Shown: positions 1 to 5,836 of the stretch, one piece after another | How positions within the stretch are numbered: position 1 is the stretch's first letter | How the letters are laid out: each line of letters begins with the position of its first letter | NCBI GenBank assembly: GCA_035551455.1 | Contig: DASZMZ010000269.1 | Span: 1 to 15,314 of the forward strand | Direction: 5' to 3' | DNA: 15,314 bases | Source: Sulfopaludibacter sp035551455 | GTDB taxonomy: Bacteria > Acidobacteriota > Terriglobia > Bryobacterales > Bryobacteraceae | Made by a program: the position numbers and the translations under genes | The notes under the pieces: model-generated | Database searches by the model: none | Seen by the model: only the letters and a program-made list of their open reading frames with translations | Told to the model about the DNA's origin: nothing

Positions 1-315
1 ATCGGGATAAAAGCGGAGTACCATCTGCGCCGTAGTCTGGCCGCTGATGCCGCGATTGATGTACGGCTTGCCTGGAAAGAAGGGAGAGCTTCTGGGTCCG
101 CGGCCCCATCCATCCGTGATGGAGTCTCCCATGAACACCACGCGCTGTTCGCCGGGAGCCGGGGCTTGGACCGTGGCATTATCCGCGGCATAGCGCGCGG
201 TATTGCCGAAATCATTTATGAGCTGCGCCGCCTGGCGCAACGGAGGAGGCAGGGGAAGCGCGGGCGTCTGGGCCCACGCGGCAACACTCATCAACAGAGC
301 AAGCGTAAGACGCAT
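1..315 (-). CDS. SGNH/GDSL-family hydrolase, N-terminal part (cut by window edge)
   Basis: This is the N-terminal 105 codons of a secreted SGNH/GDSL hydrolase; the gene continues past position 1. The reading frame is open from the ATG at 315. The protein starts with a signal peptide of about 16 residues (MRLTLALLMSVAAWAQ). After a Pro-rich linker comes SGNH block I, GDSITDGW at about residues 63-70, whose Ser65 would be the nucleophile. Block II, NRGISGQTT, follows at about 87-95, with Gly in the oxyanion-hole region. Blocks III and V lie outside the window. By family, it should hydrolyse ester bonds (acetyl groups on glycans or lipids) outside the cytoplasm; the substrate cannot be read from this part. 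It lies downstream of the small exported protein on the same strand, separated by 65 nt that contain a REP-like hairpin. An in-frame GTG lies eight codons upstream, but the ATG gives the natural signal peptide. Confidence 0.85.
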   Translation of the reverse strand, partial: MRLTLALLMSVAAWAQTPALPLPPPLRQAAQLINDFGNTARYAADNATVQAPAPGEQRVVFMGDSITDGWGRGPRSSPFFPGKPYINRGISGQTTAQMVLRFYPD

Positions 316-344
316 GCAGCTATTGTATTGCCAAAACACGGGGG

Positions 345-372
345 TAGGACAGGCCCGTGCGAGCCTGTCCCT
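345..372. repeat. REP-like hairpin, copy A
   Basis: A perfect 8-bp palindrome: GGACAGGC at 347-354 and GCCTGTCC at 363-370, around an 8-nt loop. It is preceded by GTA and sits in the 65-nt gap between two minus-strand genes. The same arms recur after the M28 peptidase (2573-2602) and around the RAYT gene (12551 and 13086), so this is a dispersed element rather than a one-off terminator. There is no U-run on either strand next to the stem. It could still affect mRNA stability between the two genes. Confidence 0.75.
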
Positions 373-380
373 AGGGGGGA

Positions 381-707
381 TTAGAATTCCAGTTTGGTCT
401 TGGTGCCGCCGAGTTCGATGTCCTTGATCACGTCGGTGCCGTTGTCTTTGCTGGCATCCACGCGGGTATCGTCGAACTTCTTGTCGGTTGTGGAAACTTT
501 TACAGGGGTAGTGAACTGCTTGTCAGTATCGACAAACGTGAAGGTCGCCTTGGCGCCGTCCACCTTCAGGCGATACTGTCCGGGTTTCAGGGTGACGCTG
601 CCGGCCTTCGTGGGCGCGGACAAAGAAATCTCGTAAGTCTTTGCACTGGCGAGAGATAAGGAAGAAATTGCGAGCACTCCAGCGAGGAGCAGGGATTTAG
701 CGTTCAT
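381..707 (-). CDS. Small exported protein of unknown function (acidobacterial type)
   Basis: A 108-aa protein with a clear Sec signal peptide (MNAKSLLLAGVLAISSLSLASA, likely cleaved at ASA/KTYE, residue 22). The mature part of about 86 residues is beta-rich and ends in the motif ELGGTKTKLEF. It contains a KPGQYRLKVDG segment that looks like a small beta-sandwich. I remember similar short 'AKTYEISLSAPTKAG' proteins as common in Acidobacteriota, without an assigned function. An AGGAG element lies on the minus strand at 725-721, 13 nt before the ATG, which is rather far for a Shine-Dalgarno. The gene is divergent from the M28 peptidase across a 209-nt intergenic region and is followed by REP-like copy A. 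The mature protein has no cysteine. The call as an exported protein is firm; the function is unknown. Confidence 0.85.
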   Translation of the reverse strand: MNAKSLLLAGVLAISSLSLASAKTYEISLSAPTKAGSVTLKPGQYRLKVDGAKATFTFVDTDKQFTTPVKVSTTDKKFDDTRVDASKDNGTDVIKDIELGGTKTKLEF

Positions 708-865
708 GGCTTTTTTGAGTCTCCTAACAGACGTTCAACTGAGAACCGGGGAATCCAGGCGGGTCATCGCCGCTGTTGAGATTCGCAACTGTTGGTTCGC
801 ACGTTAATGTAGGCGATTTCCACAGGGCACGGGTTACACCACGAACGGGAGGGAAACGAAAAAAG

Positions 866-901
866 TTAATTTTGTCCGATATCCGAATATATCTCTTAAT
901 A
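866..901 (+). promoter_or_regulatory. Possible promoter/operator region of the M28 peptidase gene
   Basis: This AT-rich island lies in an otherwise GC-rich stretch just before the M28 start at 917. It contains TTGTCC at 872-877 and TTAATA at 896-901 (18-nt spacer), which could be -35/-10 elements. A short inverted repeat, GATAT at 878-882 and ATATC at 889-893 with a 6-nt spacer, lies between them and could be an operator. TTAATT at 866 with TATATC at 888 is an alternative promoter pair. The assignment rests on motif similarity only. Confidence 0.3.
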
Positions 902-916
902 AGGTATGCTGTGGCA

Positions 917-2566
917 ATGAGAAAAATGCTTGCCGGACTGGCGCTGTGCGGCTTATTAACCGCCCAGACCGCAGTCGACGAGAAGACCTTCGCCAGCATT
1001 CGCAGCGAAGAAGCCGAACATTCGCAGATCATGCACACCCTGCATATGTTTACGGACCGTTACGGCCCGCGACTTACCGGCTCGCCCAATCACGAAGCGG
1101 CCGCCAAATGGGCCGTCAAGCAGCTTACCGATTGGGGCTTCAAGAATGCCCACCTGGAAGAATGGGATTTCGGCCATCCCGGCTGGTTGAATGAGCGCGC
1201 CGCCGGTTACATTGTTTCTCCGGTCCATGAGAATTTGAAATTCGAAGTGCTCGGCTGGACTCCCGCCACCAAAGGGACCGTCACCGGCTCGGCGGTCGAG
1301 ATTGTGTTGCCGCGCGGTCCGGAAATTCCCCGCAATCCCGATGCGGGCGGCGGACGCGGCGGCCGAGGCGCTCCCGCCGGTCCGCAGTATCAGCAGCCCA
1401 CGCAGGCCGAACTCACGGCGTGGATGGATGCCACCAAGGCCAAGGTCAAAGGCAAGATGGTGCTGGTCGGCAAGGCCGCCGTGATTCCCGTCAACTTCGA
1501 GCCGCCGGCTCTGCGCCGCGACGATGCGCAGGTGCGGCAGAGTTACGATCCCAATAATCCCAATGCAGGACGCGGCTTCGGCCGTGGCGCGGGCGGACGC
1601 GGTACGCCGGATCCCAGTCGGCTCACCGCGGCGCAGGTCGCTGAACAGGTGGATGGCTTCCTGGTCGCCGGCGGCGCCACGCTGCGCATCAACGACGCGG
1701 CCATGGATCACGGTTTGATCCGCGCCTTCAACAATCGGACCTTCGATGAGAAGAAGGCCGTGCCCACTGTGGTGATGCGCAATGACGACTACGGCCGCAT
1801 CGAGCGCCTCATGGGCGATGGTGAAGACGTCAAGCTCGAATTCAACATCGTCAATCACTGGTATCCCGAGGGCAAGACCACTTACAACGTGGTTGCCGAA
1901 ATTCCGGGCACGGATAAGTCCGACGAAGTCGTCATGCTGGGCGGCCACCTGGATTCCTGGCATGCGGCCACCGGCGCCACCGACAACGCCATCGGGTCTG
2001 CGGTCATGATGGAGGCGGCGCGCCTGATTCAAGCCCTGAATTTAAAGCCGCGCCGCACCATTCGCGTGGCGCTGTGGAGCGGCGAAGAGGAAGGCCTGCT
2101 GGGCTCCAAGGCTTATGTGGCCCGCCACTTCGGCACGGCGGAAAATCCCAAGCCCGAATGGGCCAAACTGGACTGCTACTTCAATGTGGATTCGGGCACG
2201 GGCCGCATTCGCGGCGCCGGAATTTTCGGACCGCCCGAAGCCGCCGAGGTGCTGCGTCCCGCGCTGAAGACTTTCGAAGACTTCGGCGTGTTCGGCGCCA
2301 GCGTCACCAACAGCCGGGCCACCGGAGGCACGGACAGCACATCCTTCAATGCCGCCGGCTTGCCGGGCGTGGGTCTGGCACAGGATCCCATCGAATACCA
2401 GAGCTTCACCTGGCACACCAATCTCGATACCTACGAGCGGATTGTTCCCGAAGACGTAAAGCACGCCGCCACCGTAGTGAGTGCGGCGATCTGGCACGTG
2501 GCGAATATGGACCAGATGGTCCCGCGCTTTACCAAAGAGACCATGCCCAAGCCCCCCAATCAGTAG
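917..2566 (+). CDS. Secreted M28 family zinc aminopeptidase
   Basis: A 549-aa exported metallopeptidase. The chosen ATG (917) begins a signal peptide (MRKMLAGLALCGLLTAQTA); the frame is open back to an ATG at 776, but that extension would bury the signal sequence. The M28 catalytic domain occupies about residues 320-535. All five expected co-catalytic zinc ligands are visible: His344 (GGHLDSW), Asp356 (ATDNA), Glu391 after the general-base Glu390 (SGEEEG), Asp425 (NVDSG) and His500 (TWHTN). The region at about 100-320 corresponds to the inserted PA-like domain. It carries two Gly/Arg-rich segments, at about 143-152 and 216-230, that look like disordered loops. By family it releases N-terminal residues from peptides in the periplasm or outside the cell. 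AAGG at 901-904 is a weak ribosome site. The gene stands alone; REP-like copy B lies 5 nt after the stop. Confidence 0.92.
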   Translation: MRKMLAGLALCGLLTAQTAVDEKTFASIRSEEAEHSQIMHTLHMFTDRYGPRLTGSPNHEAAAKWAVKQLTDWGFKNAHLEEWDFGHPGWLNERAAGYIVSPVHENLKFEVLGWTPATKGTVTGSAVEIVLPRGPEIPRNPDAGGGRGGRGAPAGPQYQQPTQAELTAWMDATKAKVKGKMVLVGKAAVIPVNFEPPALRRDDAQVRQSYDPNNPNAGRGFGRGAGGRGTPDPSRLTAAQVAEQVDGFLVAGGATLRINDAAMDHGLIRAFNNRTFDEKKAVPTVVMRNDDYGRIERLMGDGEDVKLEFNIVNHWYPEGKTTYNVVAEIPGTDKSDEVVMLGGHLDSWHAATGATDNAIGSAVMMEAARLIQALNLKPRRTIRVALWSGEEEGLLGSKAYVARHFGTAENPKPEWAKLDCYFNVDSGTGRIRGAGIFGPPEAAEVLRPALKTFEDFGVFGASVTNSRATGGTDSTSFNAAGLPGVGLAQDPIEYQSFTWHTNLDTYERIVPEDVKHAATVVSAAIWHVANMDQMVPRFTKETMPKPPNQ

Positions 2567-2570
2567 AAAG

Positions 2571-2604
2571 TAGGACAGACGGTCGCCTTTCGCTGTCTGT
2601 CCCC
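2571..2604. repeat. REP-like hairpin, copy B
   Basis: A perfect 8-bp palindrome: GGACAGAC at 2573-2580 and GTCTGTCC at 2595-2602, with a 14-nt loop, preceded by GTA as in copy A. It begins 5 nt after the M28 stop codon. Relative to copy A one position of the stem has changed (GGC to GAC) and the opposite arm has the matching change (GCC to GTC). This compensatory substitution indicates that the hairpin itself is conserved. No U-tract follows, so a classical terminator is unlikely, although it sits where one would be. Confidence 0.75.
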
Positions 2605-2718
2605 ATTCTTCCGTTCCCCGAATCTCGTTCACACGAAATTCAGACTTTTTTACCCTTTATTTTCAATCCCGCTTCCCAAAAACGCCCCGAAAACCCTGGA
2701 CATACCCCTGACACTGGA

Positions 2719-2745
2719 ATTGAGGGGGGATCTTATGCCCTCAAT
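2719..2745. repeat. Inverted repeat in the gap before the 201-aa protein gene
   Basis: ATTGAGGG at 2719-2726 and CCCTCAAT at 2738-2745 form a perfect 8-bp stem with an 11-nt loop. It lies in the 233-nt gap between the M28 gene and the next plus-strand gene, about 55 nt before the start at 2800. It could be a terminator-like or 5'-leader structure, or part of the repeat cassette that follows. No U-tract directly follows. The rest of the gap (2605-2718) shows a T-rich stretch at about 2645-2665 and nothing else recognisable. Confidence 0.5.
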
Positions 2746-2757
2746 CAACCCCGTTTT

Positions 2758-2781
2758 CCTCGGCGCCTCGGCGCCTCGGCG
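2758..2781 (+). repeat. Three perfect tandem copies of CCTCGGCG
   Basis: Positions 2758-2765, 2766-2773 and 2774-2781 are identical 8-mers, followed by GTTAG. The array ends 18 nt before the ATG at 2800. A related degenerate array is found just after the same gene (3462-3497), in the same orientation. From memory, these resemble a family of short 8-bp-periodic repeats of the 'GCGCCTTTGCGTC...GCGGTGAAA' type dispersed in many bacterial genomes. Confidence 0.7.
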
Positions 2782-2799
2782 GTTAGAAAGTATTTATAA

Positions 2800-3405
2800 A
2801 TGAACGAAGAAACTTTTCCCAAAAGAGACCGTCGCGCTCTCAACGCCTGGCGTCATGGAATGACCGGTCAGGTCATGATGTTCACCAAAGAAGATTGGGA
2901 TGCCTATCTCAAACACACCAACTCGCTCCTCGCCTCCCTGGGCGCCGCCCCGGGACTCGAAACCGTCCTAGCCAAAGCCATCGCCGATGACACCTGGCGT
3001 CTCAACCGTGTCTCCTGCATCGAAAACACCCTGATCGGTATCGGTCTCAACACCAAAGAAGACCCGTACCCCACCCAGCCCCCGCAGGTGTCCGACGCCT
3101 TCCTCCAGGCCTTCGCCTGGACCAAGAACGCCAAGAACCTCAACCTCCTGACCCTCTACGAAAGCCGCATCCACCGCAAAATGCAGCGCAACCTCGACCT
3201 CCTCCGTCAGGAACAAGCCAATCGCCTAGCCGCTGAAAAACTCAAACCTCAAGTACAAGAGGTCCCCGCATCCTCCAAAGAACCCGAACCGCCATCGCCG
3301 CTGCCGCCGCTCCCTGAATTTGTTTTTTCAACCCCTCTTTTCAGCCCTTTGGTGAACCAAATCCGCGTGGAATCGCCGCCAATCGCCCTCCCCATGGCAG
3401 CCTAA
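2800..3405 (+). CDS. Unrecognised 201-aa protein with NAWRHGMTGQ motif
   Basis: A cytoplasmic protein of unknown function with no signal peptide or membrane segment. The N-terminus is basic and includes NAWRHGMTGQ at 15-24. The centre (about 30-140) looks helical, with a DTWRLNRVSCIENTLIGIG segment at 64-82 and an NLNLLTLYESRIHRKMQRNL segment at about 113-132. The last 50 or so residues are Pro-rich and of low complexity. I recall acidobacterial hypothetical proteins with 'NAxRHGLTGQ' and 'WRLNR' as multi-copy in single genomes, but cannot verify that here. The gene is bracketed by two 8-bp-periodic repeat arrays (2758-2781 and 3462-3497), which suggests it travels with or is targeted by a repeat element. 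The ribosome site is weak. The 128-nt gap after it to the convergent methyltransferase gene holds the second array. Confidence 0.75.
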   Translation: MNEETFPKRDRRALNAWRHGMTGQVMMFTKEDWDAYLKHTNSLLASLGAAPGLETVLAKAIADDTWRLNRVSCIENTLIGIGLNTKEDPYPTQPPQVSDAFLQAFAWTKNAKNLNLLTLYESRIHRKMQRNLDLLRQEQANRLAAEKLKPQVQEVPASSKEPEPPSPLPPLPEFVFSTPLFSPLVNQIRVESPPIALPMAA

Positions 3406-3461
3406 CCCCGTCCACCGCAACCGATCTTTGACAACCGAAAGTCTTCTCGCCCTGCCAAGGG

Positions 3462-3497
3462 CCTCCGCGTCTTCCTCAGCGCCTCCGTGCCTCAGCG
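3462..3497 (+). repeat. Degenerate CCTCNGYG tandem array
   Basis: 8-mers CCTCCGCG (3462), CCTCAGCG (3474), CCTCCGTG (3482) and CCTCAGCG (3490), the last three contiguous and the first separated by TCTT, followed by GTGAAAA. The array has the same period and orientation as 2758-2781 and lies on the other side of the 201-aa protein gene. A small hairpin, GCCCT 3449-3453 with AGGGC 3458-3462, touches its left edge. It lies between convergent genes. Confidence 0.65.
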
Positions 3498-3533
3498 GTG
3501 AAAATCCATTTCGCCCATACGCCACAACTCCCG

Positions 3534-4487
3534 CTATCGCGCGAGCGGGCGGCATTCCACGATGCCCCGACCCGTGGGTTGGTGGCCGCACGCTGTCACT
3601 TCGAGACCCGCCGAGCCGGCGAGTTCGCGGAATTCTTCCAGGCTGCGACCCTTGCCGCCCACCAGCACCATCATGAGCAGTTCCGGGTCTGCCTGTTTGC
3701 CCGCGTCCGCGCACGTAAACACCACGACTCGGCCTGCCGGACGGGCCGCATCCGCGCAGCGCTGCAGAATCCGGCGCGCCTCCGCATCCGGCCAATCTCC
3801 GATCACGCTTTTCAGAATGTAGAGATCCCGTCCGGCGGGCAGCGGATCGAAGAAGCTCTGTGCCACCACCGTGAGTCCCGGGACCTCCGCCGCGCGCGCC
3901 GCCGCTCGGGGCAACTCCACCAGCGTCGCCTCGATCCCCGGATGCGCGCGCAGAATTTCCGTCAGCAAAACTCCGGTGCCGCCGCCGACGTCCACCACGC
4001 TCTTCACGCGCTCCCAATCCGCCGGATTGACGAGCACCTCGGGATCGGGTGCGCCGTGACCGGCGATGCCCATCAGCTCGTCGAACGAGGCGGCGATCTT
4101 CGGGTTGGCTTCCAGGTCGTCCCAGAATGGACGGCCGAACACCTCGTGGTATGCCGGCCTGCCGGTCCTCACGGCCGGCAGCAGCGTGCTCCAGGCGTAG
4201 GCCATGCGCCCGCCTATGCCGTCCAGGTCGAACCCGATGCGGCCGTCGATCAGCCCGCGGGCAGCGTGGTTCAACGTGAAGCGTCCCGGCGAGGCCTCCT
4301 CGAAGACGCCCTTGCTCGCCAGGTGGCGCAGCATGCGCTGCAAGGACTCCCGGTCCGCGCCGCAAGCCTCGGCCAGCGCGCCGATTTCCGAGTGTCCCGC
4401 CTGGATGTTTTCGGCGACGCGCAAGGTCGCGGCCACGTGGACGCACCAAGGCGTACAGAGATCGCTGAGGCTCCAGAGGTCGGCCAT
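3534..4487 (-). CDS. SAM-dependent O-methyltransferase, family 2 (COMT/hydroxyneurosporene type)
   Basis: A 317-aa cytoplasmic methyltransferase. Residues 10-80 form the winged-helix dimerisation domain (LSDLCTPWCVHVAATLRVAE at the start, then RMLRHLASKGVFEE). The Methyltransf_2 domain follows, with the SAM-binding glycine loop VVDVGGGTG at 164-172, ELPRAA at 191-196 as the ribose-contacting acidic strand, and the motif LKSVIGDW at 225-232. In most members that last motif reads HDW and the His is the catalytic base; here it is Gly230, so the classical mechanism is doubtful. The ATG abuts the TAA of the upstream TonB-domain gene (TAAATG), implying translational coupling. The last codons overlap a 6-bp stem (3530-3535 with 3544-3549) without a U-tract. 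By family it would methylate a hydroxyl on a small aromatic or polyketide-like molecule; the substrate is unknown. Confidence 0.85.
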   Translation of the reverse strand: MADLWSLSDLCTPWCVHVAATLRVAENIQAGHSEIGALAEACGADRESLQRMLRHLASKGVFEEASPGRFTLNHAARGLIDGRIGFDLDGIGGRMAYAWSTLLPAVRTGRPAYHEVFGRPFWDDLEANPKIAASFDELMGIAGHGAPDPEVLVNPADWERVKSVVDVGGGTGVLLTEILRAHPGIEATLVELPRAAARAAEVPGLTVVAQSFFDPLPAGRDLYILKSVIGDWPDAEARRILQRCADAARPAGRVVVFTCADAGKQADPELLMMVLVGGKGRSLEEFRELAGSAGLEVTACGHQPTGRGIVECRPLAR

Positions 4488-4814
4488 TTAGTTGCCATCC
4501 TCAGGTCGCTGAAATACCACGTCGATCTCTGTGGCCACCTCCACCGGCCTGCCGTTCAGCAGGACCGGACGATACGTCCAGTGGCGGACAGTTTCGATCG
4601 CCGCGGCAGACAGAGCCTCGGCGCCGCCATGAAATTCGAGGGTCTGAATGATGCCGTCATTGCCGATCACGGCGTCGAGTGTGACTGTACCTTCGATGCC
4701 CTGCCATTCCGGGTCTGCCCAGGCGATCCTATATTCATTCTGGTAACCCGCCGCACTCAACGATCGTGACGAAGGGTTGCGAGGAAAACGGATTCTCTTC
4801 GGAAAGTCCCTCAT
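4488..4814 (-). CDS. Short protein with a stand-alone TonB C-terminal domain
   Basis: A 108-aa protein. Residues 40-101 match the TonB C-terminal fold: GTVTLDAVIGNDGIIQ (42-57), then ALSAAAIETVRHWTYRPVLL (67-86) and the closing strand VEVATEIDVVF. The WxYRPxLLNGxPVEV signature is typical. A normal TonB has a membrane anchor and a Pro-rich spacer; here there are only about 39 polar residues before the domain, with no visible signal or transmembrane segment, so the protein may be cytoplasmic or the true start may differ. It is the middle gene of a minus-strand operon: 15 nt after the beta-propeller stop and 0 nt before the methyltransferase ATG. TATACT lies 6 nt before the ATG (4826-4821, minus), a possible internal leaderless promoter, with no clear -35 and no Shine-Dalgarno. 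It is unlikely to energise a TonB receptor on its own. Confidence 0.75.
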   Translation of the reverse strand: MRDFPKRIRFPRNPSSRSLSAAGYQNEYRIAWADPEWQGIEGTVTLDAVIGNDGIIQTLEFHGGAEALSAAAIETVRHWTYRPVLLNGRPVEVATEIDVVFQRPEDGN

Positions 4815-4829
4815 GGAGACAGTATAGGG

Positions 4830-5807
4830 CTACTTCACCCAGGCCATGCCGTCGGGGCCGGTACCGGTCTGCAGGCGATCGATCAGTTCAAGCGATTTCA
4901 GATCCACCACCGCCACATTGTTGTCGCCGGTCACGGCCACGTAAGCCCGCCGCGAATCCGGTGTGATCAGAATTCCGGCCAGCTCTTTGCCCAGCGGCAT
5001 GCGCTTCAGTTCCTTGCGCGTGGCATGCTCCAAAATCACCAACTCGCCGGCGTCCAGGTCGGAAATCAACACCAGGCGGCCGTCGGGAGTGAAGCGCAGG
5101 CGGTTCGATCGTTTGGTCTGTACGCCGAAGGTGTGGGTGACGCTCTTGGTGAAAATGTTGATAATGGAAACCCCGCCGTCGCGCGAATGGGCCGCCCAGA
5201 TTTCCTTGCCGTCGGGCGTGACGTCGAAGCCTTCCGGACCCTTGCCCACGGGAATCACGGTTTGGTTCCAATCGAGCGCTCCGGCGCGGTCGAAAATGCT
5301 GATGCTGTTGCCGCCGATATTGGCGGCGTAGATCTGGCTCTGATCCGAATTCAGCGCCACCATGTGGGTGCCGGTCTGGCCGGTGCCCAGCAGGAAATCG
5401 ACTTTGTTGGTTGCCGGGTCGTACCGTCCAATAATTTTGTTGGTCTCGCAAGTAAAGTAGAGTTTGCCGCCGGCGAAGGCCAGTCCGTGGGGACGGCGCA
5501 GGGGGCCCAGGTCGACGCGGTGAATTTCCTTTTGCGCAGCCAGGTCGATCACGGAGATGGTGTTGCCTGGCGTGGAGCTGCCGTAGTTGCTCACGAAGGC
5601 CAGTTTGCCCTCGTCGCTGGCCACCGTTTCGTGCGGACTGTCGCCGGTGCGGACGCGGGCCACTACCTGCTTGGTGGCCGGGTTCACAATGGCCAGCGCG
5701 CCTTCCTTATTCAGCACGAGCAGGGCGGGCGACGGCACATCGGCGGCGCACAGACAGGCGGCCAGCGCGAGCATGGCCACGGTCCATCGGACGGGAATTT
5801 GGCTCAT
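4830..5807 (-). CDS. Exported YVTN-type beta-propeller protein
   Basis: A 325-aa protein with an N-terminal signal (MSQIPVRWTVAMLALAACLCAAD). The L-A-A-C at 15-18 could be a lipobox, making it a lipoprotein; cleavage at CAA/D is the alternative. The rest is a chain of propeller blades of 40-45 residues. Repeated features are 'xxVxNxATKxVVARVxTG', 'NTISVIDLAAQKEIHRVDLG', 'NSISIFDRAG', 'GGVSIINIFTKSVTHTF', 'GELVILEHATRKELKRMPLG' and 'NNVAVVDLKSLELIDRLQTG'. 'DGKEIWAAH' and 'DSRRAYVAV' are the YVTN-like strands. About seven blades fit the length. Such proteins bind partners or ligands in the periplasm; no catalytic motif is visible. It heads the three-gene minus-strand operon and is divergent from the kinase gene across only 29 nt (5808-5836), so promoters of one gene must overlap coding sequence of the other. 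Confidence 0.85.
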   Translation of the reverse strand: MSQIPVRWTVAMLALAACLCAADVPSPALLVLNKEGALAIVNPATKQVVARVRTGDSPHETVASDEGKLAFVSNYGSSTPGNTISVIDLAAQKEIHRVDLGPLRRPHGLAFAGGKLYFTCETNKIIGRYDPATNKVDFLLGTGQTGTHMVALNSDQSQIYAANIGGNSISIFDRAGALDWNQTVIPVGKGPEGFDVTPDGKEIWAAHSRDGGVSIINIFTKSVTHTFGVQTKRSNRLRFTPDGRLVLISDLDAGELVILEHATRKELKRMPLGKELAGILITPDSRRAYVAVTGDNNVAVVDLKSLELIDRLQTGTGPDGMAWVK

Positions 5808-5827
5808 AGTGGTATGTTGATCGGGAC

Positions 5828-5831
5828 GGAG
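5828..5831 (+). promoter_or_regulatory. Ribosome binding site of the GHMP kinase gene
   Basis: GGAG at 5828-5831 is 5 nt from the ATG at 5837. It supports that start, within the short divergent gap. Confidence 0.6.
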
Positions 5832-5836
5832 CGGAA

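Noticed and set aside
776..916. Upstream extension of the M28 gene to the ATG at 776
   Set aside because: It would place 47 non-homologous residues before a perfect signal peptide and would include the AT-rich promoter-like region in the coding sequence.
956..2032. Long minus-strand open frame antisense to the M28 gene (358 codons)
   Set aside because: The opposite strand encodes an M28 peptidase with all catalytic residues. The antisense product is low-complexity, has no family features and is expected from high GC content.
3530..3549. CCCGCT...AGCGGG stem at the end of the methyltransferase gene as a terminator
   Set aside because: The stem lies across the stop codon, is short, and lacks a U-tract on the transcribed side.
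3498..4769. 423-codon plus-strand open frame opposite the methyltransferase and TonB-domain genes
   Set aside because: It is rich in Arg, Ala and His with no domain; the minus strand has two well-supported genes there.
4821..4826. TATACT 6 nt before the TonB-domain ATG as an internal promoter
   Set aside because: It resembles a -10 box and a leaderless start is possible, but no -35 is visible and the gene is only 15 nt behind the previous one, so operon expression is the simpler reading.
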